Shown: positions 32,510 to 39,747 of the stretch, piece after piece
How the letters are laid out: each line of letters begins with the position of its first letter
How positions within the stretch are numbered: the stretch's first letter is position 1
Assembly (NCBI GenBank): GCA_023229545.1
Contig: JALNZB010000031.1
Coordinates: 1-42,076 of the forward strand
Length of the DNA stretch: 42,076 nt
Direction of reading: 5' to 3'
From: Sulfuritalea sp.
GTDB taxonomy: Bacteria; Pseudomonadota; Gammaproteobacteria; Burkholderiales; Rhodocyclaceae
Notes under the pieces: model-generated
Databases searched by the model: none
What the model saw: only the letters and a program-made list of their open reading frames with translations
Told to the model about the DNA's origin: nothing
Position numbers and translations under genes: made by a program

Positions 32510-32731
32510 TCAGCCGGGCTTCTTGCGAATCCGGATTTCGCGCGTGCCATCGGCGCGAACGTCTTCGTTCCAGGCGTAGCCGTTATTGCGCAGGATGCTG
32601 AACAGCGGATGCGGCTGGCAATACAGCAGTAGCAGCAGTTCGTCGCCCTCGGCCAGCGTGTCCAGCGCCTCCAGAGTCAGCACCATCGGCTCCGGCGGTT
32701 CCCGCCCGCGCCCATCGATCAGCGTGGTCAT
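32510..32731 (-). CDS. DUF2249 domain protein
   Basis: 73 residues. A TusA/SirA-like small fold: TTLIDGRGREPPEPMVLTLE, then LLLLLYCQPHPLFSIL. DUF2249 proteins are commonly found beside hemerythrin, NnrS and nitrite-reduction genes; the biochemical role is unknown. It overlaps the hemerythrin stop (ATGA) and so is translationally coupled. Confidence 0.85.
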   Translation of the reverse strand: MTTLIDGRGREPPEPMVLTLEALDTLAEGDELLLLLYCQPHPLFSILRNNGYAWNEDVRADGTREIRIRKKPG

Positions 32732-33165
32732 GACGGGCTTAATCTCTCAATCAGGGAAGCGCCAACAGGCGACGCACCCAAGGCGTTATCGCACATCGGA
32801 TACAGGATGTTTTCCTCCTTCAGGTTGTGCTGCTGCATGAGAATGAGCAGGGTCCCGGCGGCGCCGCCAAAAGTATCGCTGTCGCGGGAAGCCAGAGCTC
32901 CTTGCATCTGCGCCAGCAGACCGCGCATCTGGCGATGCTCGCCGCGCATGACCTCGGTCGGCCCGGATCTCATTCCGGTCGCCGTCTCAAAGGCGGGGAA
33001 CAAAAGCTCCTCTTCGCTGGTGAAATGAGTTTCAAGCTGGTTCTGCAATAGCGCAAAGGCCTTCTCACCGGCGGCCCAGTCGCCGTTGGCGCATGATTCC
33101 TCGGCGCTGGCGAATAGCTCGTCGCAATGTTTGTGGTGCTGAATCAGCGGGGTGGTAATCGACAT
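32728..33165 (-). CDS. Hemerythrin HHE-domain protein
   Basis: 145 residues from the ATG at 33165 with AGGAG upstream. The diiron ligands are visible in order: IQHHKHCDELF, THFTSEEELLFP, RGEHRQMRG and QQHNLKEENILYP. Such proteins bind oxygen or nitric oxide or repair iron-sulfur centres. It is the first gene of the operon with DUF2249 and the membrane protein, behind a TTGAC-N4-GTCAA site. Confidence 0.88.
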   Translation of the reverse strand: MSITTPLIQHHKHCDELFASAEESCANGDWAAGEKAFALLQNQLETHFTSEEELLFPAFETATGMRSGPTEVMRGEHRQMRGLLAQMQGALASRDSDTFGGAAGTLLILMQQHNLKEENILYPMCDNALGASPVGASLIERLSPS

Positions 33166-33220
33166 GGTGACAACTCCTATGAACAGGGGTCGATTCTCCG
33201 CGACCCCCTGTCGCGACGCC

Positions 33221-33234
33221 TTGACCGCTGTCAA
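33221..33234 (-). promoter_or_regulatory. Crp/Fnr-type box before the hemerythrin operon
   Basis: TTGACCGCTGTCAA, a perfect inverted repeat of the FNR/DNR class with C/G in place of T/A at the inner positions. The centre lies 62 bases before the ATG. A GAGAAT -10-like hexamer (33193-33198, minus strand) is spaced as for an activator centred at -41.5. Confidence 0.6.
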
Positions 33235-33247
33235 GCGCGCGCGTAAA

Positions 33248-34981
33248 TCAGGTCTCAAGCACGTAGGCGCCGGGCGCATCGGCCAGCGCTGGAAACTTCC
33301 GCGTCGCCACGGCAGGCGCCGCCACCTGTTTTCCCGACTGCGGCTTGAGCCATGCCATCCAGTCTTCCCACCAGCTGCCGCGATGAAGTTCCGCCCGTTC
33401 GCGCCAGTCATCCGGCGTATCGTGTCTCTCGGCAGCGCCGACGCGATACTCGCGCTTGGGCGGATTCACCACCGGATTGACGATACCCAGGATATGGCCC
33501 GAACTCGACAGCACGTAGCGTCGCGAGCCGGCGACAAAGTTGTTGATGCGGAAGGTCTGCCGCCACGGCGCAATGTGGTCGTCCTCGGCCGACACCGCGT
33601 AGAGCGGCTGGGAAATCCGCCCGAGATCGATGTCCTCGCCGGCCAGGTGCAGCGCGTCCTTCTTGATCAACAGATTGCCGAGATAGAAGTTGCGCAGGTA
33701 CCAGCTATGCATCGCCGCCGGCATTCGGGTCGAATCCATGTTCCAGAACAGGACATCGAAAGGCGGCGGCGTTTCGCCAAACAGGTAGCCGCGCACCACG
33801 TAATGCCAAATGAGACTATTCGAACGCAACAGGCGAAATGCCGATGCCATCTCCTTGCCGTCCAGATAACCTTTTTTGGCCATCGACTTTTCCAGCCACT
33901 TGATGCTGTTCTCGTCGAGAAACACTTCGATGTCGCCCGGCTTGTGGTAATCCACCAACGTAGCGAGCAGCGTAACGGACTCGATGGGCACATTCTTCTT
34001 CTCGTAGCGAGCGTTGGCCCAGGCCATCCAGGTCGCCAGCGCGGCGCCGCCAATGCAGTAGCCGACCGCATGCACCCTGGGCGAACCGGAGATGCCGCAT
34101 GCCGTTTCGATGATCCGACCGATGCCTTCCGTCAGATAGTCGTCGAATTCAACGTCACGCAGCTCCACTCCCGGATTCTTCCAACTGGTGATATAGACGT
34201 CGAAGCCCTGATCGACCAGAAACTTCACCAAGCTTTTCCGGGCATTGAGATCGAGGACGTAGAACTTGTTGATCCACGGCGTAACGATGACGATGGGCGT
34301 CTCAAAGACCTTTGCCTGGGTCGGCGTGTAGTGCAAAACCTCAAGCAGGCGATTGCGATACACCACCTTGCCGGGCGTCGTAGCCAGATCTTTGCCGACG
34401 ACGAAATCGGTCGGACGTGCCATCTGCACATCGCCCGCCTGAAAGTCCGCCACGAAATTGTTGAAACCATTGAGCAAACTCTCGCCGCGAGTTTCCATCG
34501 CCTTCTGCATGGCCGCCGGATTGGTCAGCAAAAAGTTGGTCGGCGCCACGGCGTTGAGCCACTTGCGCCACCAGAAGGCGGCGCGACGCCGATCGCGGTT
34601 TGACAATCCCGGCGTGTCGTAGAGCATGTCCTGCACCTGGTGGGTCATCATCAGGTACCACTCCTTGACGATGTCCCAGCTCGCAGACTCGCTCCATACC
34701 GGGTTGGAAAAACGCGTGTCGTCCGGATTCGGCGATACGACATCCTTGCTCTGCATGCCCAGCGCGCGGCGCCAGGAATGGGCCTGCAACTCCCACAGCT
34801 TTGTCGAGAAATCAGTCAACGCCTCGGACATCTCTTGCGGATGAGACAACCAGGCCAGTTGCGCGTGTATCAAGGGAGTCGCCATGCCGATCGGATCAAG
34901 CCGGGCCTCGACCGCCTGGTTCACTGCGCGCCACGCGGCTTGGGGAATGGCCGGTGGTTTTGGCTGTTTGGTCGTACTCAA
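33248..34981 (-). CDS. phaC: Class I poly(3-hydroxyalkanoate) synthase
   Basis: 577 residues. The start is TTG at 34981 with GGAG nine bases before it; this gives the usual class I length. The N-terminal region has the PhaC pattern (ALGMQSKDVVSP, RDRRRAAFWWRKWLNAVAPTN). The lipase-like box is VGYCIGGAAL with nucleophile Cys309. The Asp is in AEDDHIAPW and the His in SSGHILG (His496). It polymerises hydroxyacyl-CoA into storage granules. No phaA, phaB or phasin gene is adjacent. A GC-rich hairpin without a T-run follows the stop (33183-33211). Confidence 0.94.
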   Translation of the reverse strand: MSTTKQPKPPAIPQAAWRAVNQAVEARLDPIGMATPLIHAQLAWLSHPQEMSEALTDFSTKLWELQAHSWRRALGMQSKDVVSPNPDDTRFSNPVWSESASWDIVKEWYLMMTHQVQDMLYDTPGLSNRDRRRAAFWWRKWLNAVAPTNFLLTNPAAMQKAMETRGESLLNGFNNFVADFQAGDVQMARPTDFVVGKDLATTPGKVVYRNRLLEVLHYTPTQAKVFETPIVIVTPWINKFYVLDLNARKSLVKFLVDQGFDVYITSWKNPGVELRDVEFDDYLTEGIGRIIETACGISGSPRVHAVGYCIGGAALATWMAWANARYEKKNVPIESVTLLATLVDYHKPGDIEVFLDENSIKWLEKSMAKKGYLDGKEMASAFRLLRSNSLIWHYVVRGYLFGETPPPFDVLFWNMDSTRMPAAMHSWYLRNFYLGNLLIKKDALHLAGEDIDLGRISQPLYAVSAEDDHIAPWRQTFRINNFVAGSRRYVLSSSGHILGIVNPVVNPPKREYRVGAAERHDTPDDWRERAELHRGSWWEDWMAWLKPQSGKQVAAPAVATRKFPALADAPGAYVLET

Positions 34982-35076
34982 CGCAGTTTTCTCCGCTTTA
35001 CAGGGGGTAGCGCATAATGTTGCAGCTTCACGATGCCATTGCGCCCGATGCCGGTCGGGTATGGTTCAGGCCGCGA

Positions 35077-35117
35077 TTGATCTTGATCAACGTTGCGGTT
35101 CTCTAGTGCGTTAGGCT
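35077..35117 (+). promoter_or_regulatory. FNR-dependent promoter of the universal stress gene
   Basis: A perfect FNR box TTGATCTTGATCAA (35077-35090), then TAGGCT (35112-35117) as a -10. The implied start near 35125 puts the box centre at about -41.5, the classic activator position. Confidence 0.78.
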
Positions 35118-35145
35118 GGAATACTTACTTGGAGGGCCAGATTCC

Positions 35146-35589
35146 ATGTTCAAACACATACTCGTTCCAACCGACGGATCGCAGCTTTCGTCCGAGACGG
35201 CAAAACGCGCGGTCGCCTTTGCCAGGGAAACCGGGGCAAAGGTGACATTTTTCTTCGCCAAACCTGATTACCCGGTCGCCTTTTATGGCGAAGGCGCGCT
35301 GATTGACCCCACCACACCTGAAAAGTTCGCGGAAATGGCGGAACAGCAGGCCAAGGAAATTCTCGCCGCCCACGAAACAGCAGCCAAGGCTGCGGGCGTA
35401 GTCTTCGCCACCGCGAGTTCCATCAGCGACATTCCCCATGAGGCGATTATCGCCGCGGCCGAACAGGCCGGCGCGGATCTGATCTTCATGGCGTCGCATG
35501 GCCGGCGCGGCATCAGCGGCTTCTTGCTCGGTTCCGAGACGCAAAAGGTTTTAACGCACTCGAAGATACCGGTACTGGTTTACCGCTGA
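35146..35589 (+). CDS. Universal stress protein, UspA family
   Basis: 147 residues, GGAGG before the ATG. MFKHILVPTDGS opens the fold and the ATP-binding motif GRRGISGFLLGSETQKV (G-2x-G-9x-G-S/T type) is intact. It is a cytoplasmic stress protein. The perfect FNR box upstream means it is probably induced when oxygen falls, as for the Anr-controlled Usp proteins of Pseudomonas. Confidence 0.92.
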   Translation: MFKHILVPTDGSQLSSETAKRAVAFARETGAKVTFFFAKPDYPVAFYGEGALIDPTTPEKFAEMAEQQAKEILAAHETAAKAAGVVFATASSISDIPHEAIIAAAEQAGADLIFMASHGRRGISGFLLGSETQKVLTHSKIPVLVYR

Positions 35590-35616
35590 CCCCGCGTTGC
35601 CGGCGCACGTCCGGGT

Positions 35617-35636
35617 GGATACCGTCCCTTCGGGAC
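35617..35636. repeat. Hairpin element GGATACCGTCCC, second copy
   Basis: GTCCC-TTC-GGGAC follows GGATACC; the 12-base word equals the one at 12309. It lies between the convergent uspA and DUF3149 stops, so it may act as a weak terminator. Confidence 0.35.
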
Positions 35637-35690
35637 ATAAAGCGCAATTCCCGGCGCGCAAAGCACGCGCCGAGTCCGAAAGAAAGCGCC

Positions 35691-35831
35691 CTACTTCGCG
35701 TTACGGGCGTCTTCTTCCATGTGTTTCCTGGCATAGCCGTAAATATAGGCGCCCATGACGACCACAAAACCTATCGTAAACAGGCTGAGCAGGCCGATGT
35801 CGCTACCGATCAACAGTTTCCAAGCTTCCAT
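35691..35831 (-). CDS. DUF3149 small membrane protein
   Basis: 46 residues, AGGAG before the ATG. One membrane helix (LFTIGFVVVMGAYIYGY) after MEAWKLLIGSDIGLLS, and an acidic/basic tail KHMEEDARNAK. This is the DUF3149 family, usually next to cbb3 assembly genes in betaproteobacteria. It is the last gene after fixH; it may assist oxidase assembly (inference). Confidence 0.8.
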   Translation of the reverse strand: MEAWKLLIGSDIGLLSLFTIGFVVVMGAYIYGYARKHMEEDARNAK

Positions 35832-35858
35832 GATATTGACTCCTGGTGGTTGATAAGA

Positions 35859-36398
35859 TCAATTGCGGATGTCCGCGGGTGCGGGAACTTTTTCCTGCGC
35901 CGACGGACTGCCAATGAGAGTCTCGCCATTGGCCGGCAGTATCACATTCCCCAGCAGGCGCCAGGTCTTGCGCTCGTCTTCGAGCATCACCAGCCAATGT
36001 CCTGCGGCCGGCAGGCGTACCTCGCCGGAATAGAGATCGCCGTTCCTCACCAGCACACGCGACTGATCCAGTCCGGCGCGGGTTGGATGCGAAATAGTCA
36101 AGGCCAGCGTCGGCGGCATCACGAAGTTCCTGTCGCTCGCCTGCATGCGCACCGACAGATGGTCGCTGGAAATCCGCACACCGGCGACCAGTCCCATTTT
36201 GGTTGCCTGTTCACTGCGGGCGATGGTCTGGTTGGCGGAAAGGCCCTTCCGGTAATAGTCATCCGTAACCAGCCCATCGTTGGTCTTCACTGCAAGCCAC
36301 GCCGTATAAAACGCGGCGATCACGACAATGAACGGCCCTGCCGCCAGAATCCACGGCCAGCGTTCGCGGTACCAGGGACCTGCGTCAGCGGTATGCAT
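35859..36398 (-). CDS. fixH: FixH-family cbb3 assembly protein
   Basis: 179 residues from the ATG at 36398, which has AAGGGG upstream; an ATG at 36413 overlapping the ccoG stop is the alternative. One membrane helix near the N-terminus (WILAAGPFIVVIAAFYTAWL), then DGLVTDDYYRKGL, the FixH signature, and a periplasmic beta domain. It is needed for cbb3 oxidase assembly, probably with CcoI in copper delivery. It is coupled to ccoG. Confidence 0.88.
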   Translation of the reverse strand: MHTADAGPWYRERWPWILAAGPFIVVIAAFYTAWLAVKTNDGLVTDDYYRKGLSANQTIARSEQATKMGLVAGVRISSDHLSVRMQASDRNFVMPPTLALTISHPTRAGLDQSRVLVRNGDLYSGEVRLPAAGHWLVMLEDERKTWRLLGNVILPANGETLIGSPSAQEKVPAPADIRN

Positions 36399-36409
36399 GT
36401 TTTTCCCCT

Positions 36410-37831
36410 TCATGGTTGCAAGAAGGTGGCCTTTTCGTGTATCGCCACCTTTTCGTCGGCGAAAGACTTCACGTCAAAGAAAATCTGATTCGATCCCTTC
36501 TTGCCCGACTCGGGAGGAACGCGCACCTGCAAGGTGACCGTCCTGTCCGCTGCGGCCGGCACTTCAACGATGCGCTCGCCGATCAGGTCTATTCCGGGCA
36601 GGCCGGTTACGCTGATCGCATAGCGGTGCGGCGTTTCGGAGACGTTGATGACGTGCAGTCGATATACGTTCTCGATCAATCCACCCTCGACTTCGCGCGC
36701 CAGCGTTGCCCGGTCACGAATCACATCCACGCGCAAACTGGCCTTGGTCGCGATGCCCCAGACAAAGGCGACGATGATCGCGCCGAGAATCGCCGAATAA
36801 ATAATCACCCGCGGTCGAATGATGTGGCCGATGATTTCCTTCCAGCCCCAGCGAGCCTCTATCGCATGCTCGGTGGAGTAACGGATCAAGCCTTTCGGGT
36901 AATCCATTTTCTCCATGACCTGATCGCAGGCATCGATGCACGCGGCGCAGCCGATGCATTCGTACTGCAAGCCGTCGCGAATGTCGATACCCGTCGGGCA
37001 TACCTGGACGCAGATATCGCAGTCGACACAGTCGCCCCTGGCAATCGACTTCGGATCGACGCCCTTTTTGCGTGCGCCGCGCGGCTCGCCGCGTTCGGTA
37101 TCGTAGGTGATGGTCAGTGTATCGGGGTCGAACATCACGCCCTGAAAGCGGGCGTAAGGACACATGTGTTTGCACACCTGCTCGCGCATGTGGCCGGCAA
37201 ACAGGTAGGTCAGCGAGCCGTAAAAAAACAACCAGAAAGTCTCCCATGGCCCCAGCGAGAAGTTCCACACCGAGCCCCACAGGGTTTTTATCGGCGAGAA
37301 ATAGCCAACAAAGGTAAACCCCGTCCACAGCGCCAGCAACACCCAGGAACCGTGCTTTGCGCCGCGCAACCACAGTTTGTGTGCGCTCATGGGCGCGCCA
37401 TCGAGCTTGATGCGCGCATTACGATCACCCTCGATCTTCTGTTCGATCCAGGTGAAGATTTCCGTATACACCGTCTGCGGGCAGGCGTAGCCACACCACA
37501 ACCGCCCACCCACCGCCGTAAACAGGAACAGCGAATACGCCGAGATGATCAGCAGGACGGAAAGAAATATCACGTCCTGCGGCCAAAACACCAAGCCGAA
37601 GATGTAAAACTTGCGCTCGACCAGATCGAACAGCACCGCTTGCCGCCCGTTCCAGGGCAACCAGCACAAACCGTAAAACACCAACTGGGTGAACCAGACC
37701 AGTGCCCAGCGCCAGGTGGCGAAGATGCCGCTGACCGCACGCGGATGCACTTTCAGGTGAACTTCGTAAAGGCTCTCCTCGACGAAGTGGGGCTTGCTTT
37801 CCTGCAACGGCTTGGGCGCGGTCGATGTCAT
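36410..37831 (-). CDS. ccoG: Cytochrome c oxidase accessory protein CcoG (FixG/RdxA)
   Basis: 473 residues from the ATG at 37831. Several membrane helices are present, with WCGYACPQTVYTEIF. Two 4Fe-4S clusters are CVDCDICVQVCPTG and CIGCAACIDACDQ. A C-terminal Ig-like periplasmic domain follows. CcoG reduces Cu(II) to Cu(I) during cbb3 assembly. A 15-base inverted repeat sits where the ribosome site should be, and no Shine-Dalgarno sequence is visible. It is separated from ccoP by a hairpin with a T-run. Confidence 0.93.
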   Translation of the reverse strand: MTSTAPKPLQESKPHFVEESLYEVHLKVHPRAVSGIFATWRWALVWFTQLVFYGLCWLPWNGRQAVLFDLVERKFYIFGLVFWPQDVIFLSVLLIISAYSLFLFTAVGGRLWCGYACPQTVYTEIFTWIEQKIEGDRNARIKLDGAPMSAHKLWLRGAKHGSWVLLALWTGFTFVGYFSPIKTLWGSVWNFSLGPWETFWLFFYGSLTYLFAGHMREQVCKHMCPYARFQGVMFDPDTLTITYDTERGEPRGARKKGVDPKSIARGDCVDCDICVQVCPTGIDIRDGLQYECIGCAACIDACDQVMEKMDYPKGLIRYSTEHAIEARWGWKEIIGHIIRPRVIIYSAILGAIIVAFVWGIATKASLRVDVIRDRATLAREVEGGLIENVYRLHVINVSETPHRYAISVTGLPGIDLIGERIVEVPAAADRTVTLQVRVPPESGKKGSNQIFFDVKSFADEKVAIHEKATFLQP

Positions 37832-37834
37832 GAT

Positions 37835-37849
37835 TATCGTATTACGATA
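37835..37849. promoter_or_regulatory. Inverted repeat at the ccoG ribosome-binding region
   Basis: TATCGTA-T-TACGATA, perfect, ending three bases before the ccoG ATG. It could be an operator or an RNA hairpin that limits ccoG translation. Confidence 0.45.
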
Positions 37850-37871
37850 TTCTAATAAACCTTGGCAAAAA

Positions 37872-37904
37872 TTCCCCGGCGCCACAAACCGTGGAGCCGG
37901 GGAA
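37872..37904 (-). terminator. Intrinsic terminator/attenuator after ccoP
   Basis: TTCCCCGGC and GCCGGGGAA are the outer arms, with CCAC/GTGG inside. On the minus strand the stem is followed by a run of T. It ends the ccoNOQP message, with some read-through possible into ccoG. Confidence 0.75.
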
Positions 37905-37918
37905 ATCAAGCTAACAGT

Positions 37919-38902
37919 TTACTTCTTTTCCGCAGGCGCTGCTTCGACAGGAGCAACTGGCGCCGCCTCGGCAGGTGCAGCCGGGGCCGCTGCGGGAGCT
38001 TCCTTGACGCCGCCACCCAGACCGTAAACATAAGCAGTCAGCAAGTGCACCTTGCCTTCGCCGAGGAACTCGCCCCATGCAGGCATGCGATTGACGCGAC
38101 CGTGGGTGATGCCATTGATGATCTCGACTTCGGCACTGCCATAGAGCCAGACCTTATCCGTCAGATTCGGTGCCAGAGCGAGGATACCCTTGCCTTCCGG
38201 TCCGTGACAGGCGCCGCCAGACGGAACAAACAACTCCTTGCCGCGCTGGGCGCGAATGGAATCGGATGCAAGACCGGACAGGGAACGCACATAGGAGGCA
38301 AGATCCTTGATCTGCTCGGCCGTCAGATCGGGCTTGAGGCCCTTGGCCGGCATCATGGCGTCACGTCCCTTGGTGATCGACTCCTTGATCTGCTCCGGCG
38401 TGCCGCCAAACAGCCAGTCGTTGTCCGTCAGGTTGGGGAAAGCCTTACTGCCCTTGGCATCCGAACCATGACACTGCGCACAGTAGGTCAGGAACAGGTG
38501 CTGGCCCATTTCCCTCGCTTCGTTGTTGGTCGCCAGCACACGGATATCCTGGCCCTGGAACTTCTTGAAGATCGGCCCGTACTGCTCGTCGGCCTTCTTC
38601 ATCTCGCCGCCATACTGACCAGCGGAAGACCAGTTCCACTTGCCCTGATAGCTGCCCAGACCGGGATACATCGCCAGATAGAACAGGGAGAAGACGATGG
38701 TGATGTAGAACATCCAGCGCCACCAGTTGGGCAACGGGTTGCTGTACTCCTCCAGGGTTTCGTCCCAGACATGGCCGGTGGTCTGACCCGTCGCATTCGT
38801 GGCAGTCCCCTGAAGCCAGAGGAAGACGCCACAACCGATGATACTGACGAGCGCAATGCCCGCCACATAAATGTTCCAGAAGCCGCTGACAAAATCACTC
38901 AT
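37919..38902 (-). CDS. ccoP: cbb3 oxidase diheme subunit CcoP, atypical second heme site
   Basis: 327 residues, AAGGAAA before the ATG. Two N-terminal helices (TM at about 12-30 and 62-80), then two cytochrome c domains and an Ala/Pro tail. The first heme site is normal: CAQCH (141-145) with Met in MMPAKG. The second reads GGACH (229-233): the first Cys is Gly229 (codon GGC at 38216-38218), and TGC would differ by one base. The axial His233 and Met273 (RMPAWG) remain. CcoP passes electrons from cytochrome c or bc1 to CcoO. The change would leave heme attached by one thioether or not at all, unless it is a sequencing error. Confidence 0.93.
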   Translation of the reverse strand: MSDFVSGFWNIYVAGIALVSIIGCGVFLWLQGTATNATGQTTGHVWDETLEEYSNPLPNWWRWMFYITIVFSLFYLAMYPGLGSYQGKWNWSSAGQYGGEMKKADEQYGPIFKKFQGQDIRVLATNNEAREMGQHLFLTYCAQCHGSDAKGSKAFPNLTDNDWLFGGTPEQIKESITKGRDAMMPAKGLKPDLTAEQIKDLASYVRSLSGLASDSIRAQRGKELFVPSGGACHGPEGKGILALAPNLTDKVWLYGSAEVEIINGITHGRVNRMPAWGEFLGEGKVHLLTAYVYGLGGGVKEAPAAAPAAPAEAAPVAPVEAAPAEKK

Positions 38903-39105
38903 GATGATTTCCTTTCTTGATTCCGCGAAACCTGCGCCGTTCCTGACATACCCGGCATTCCCAGCGGGACGTCATCCTCGAGCGGCAGCATGGCCGCCTC
39001 TTCGTAGGCTTGTTTGCGCCGGTCTGAGTAGGCCCACCATACGATGCCGGCGAACATCACCACCACCAGCACCGTGAACAGGGAGCGCAGATCGTTGATA
39101 TCCAC
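38899..39105 (-). CDS. ccoQ: cbb3 oxidase small subunit CcoQ
   Basis: 68 residues with a GTG start at 39105; GAGGTAG lies upstream and the longer in-frame start would overlap ccoO. One membrane helix (LFTVLVVVMFAGIVWWAYSD) followed by RRKQAYEEAAMLPLEDD, the FixQ/CcoQ pattern. It stabilises the oxidase. It overlaps the ccoP start by an ATGA. Confidence 0.9.
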   Translation of the reverse strand: MDINDLRSLFTVLVVVMFAGIVWWAYSDRRKQAYEEAAMLPLEDDVPLGMPGMSGTAQVSRNQERKSS

Positions 39106-39109
39106 CCGA

Positions 39110-39721
39110 CTACCTCGCTTGCTTGAGCGCGGTGCCCATGCCCTGCAGGTAGGCAACCAGCGCTTCGAGTTCGGTCTTGCCCTCGATAGCCTTCTTCGCA
39201 CCGGCGATTTCGGCATCGGTATAGGGCACGCCTACTGCGCGCAACGCTGACATCTTGGCATCGATGACGCCGTCCTTGAGCGGACGAGCCAGCCAGTAAT
39301 AGGCGGGCATGTTCGACTCCGGCACCACGTCACGCGGGTTCAACAGGTGCGTCTTGTGCCACTGATCCGAATAGCGACCACCAACACGCGCCAGATCCGG
39401 ACCAGTGCGCTTGGAGCCCCACTGGAACGGATGGTCATAGACGAACTCGCCGGCCACGGAGTAGTGGCCATAGCGTTCGGTCTCGGCGCGGAACGGACGG
39501 ATCATCTGCGAGTGGCAGTTGTAGCAGCCTTCGCGGAGGTAGATGTCGCGCCCGGCGAGGCGCAACGCGTCGTAGGGCTTGACCAGCTCATTGGTCGGCG
39601 TAGTGGTCGACTTCTGGAAGAACAGCGGAACGATCTCGACGAGTCCGCCGAAGCTGATCAGCAGAACGGTCAAACCGATCAGCCAGGCTACGTTCTTTTC
39701 AATATGCTCATGCGTCAACAT
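39110..39721 (-). CDS. ccoO: cbb3 oxidase monoheme subunit CcoO
   Basis: 203 residues. N-terminal anchor (AWLIGLTVLLISFGGLVEIVP), heme site CYNCHSQMIRPF and Met ligand in ESNMPAYYWL. It accepts electrons from CcoP and gives them to CcoN. It is second in ccoNOQP, with GGAG before the ATG. Confidence 0.97.
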   Translation of the reverse strand: MLTHEHIEKNVAWLIGLTVLLISFGGLVEIVPLFFQKSTTTPTNELVKPYDALRLAGRDIYLREGCYNCHSQMIRPFRAETERYGHYSVAGEFVYDHPFQWGSKRTGPDLARVGGRYSDQWHKTHLLNPRDVVPESNMPAYYWLARPLKDGVIDAKMSALRAVGVPYTDAEIAGAKKAIEGKTELEALVAYLQGMGTALKQAR

Positions 39722-39747
39722 GATTTATGGCTCCTTAATCTGTGCAA

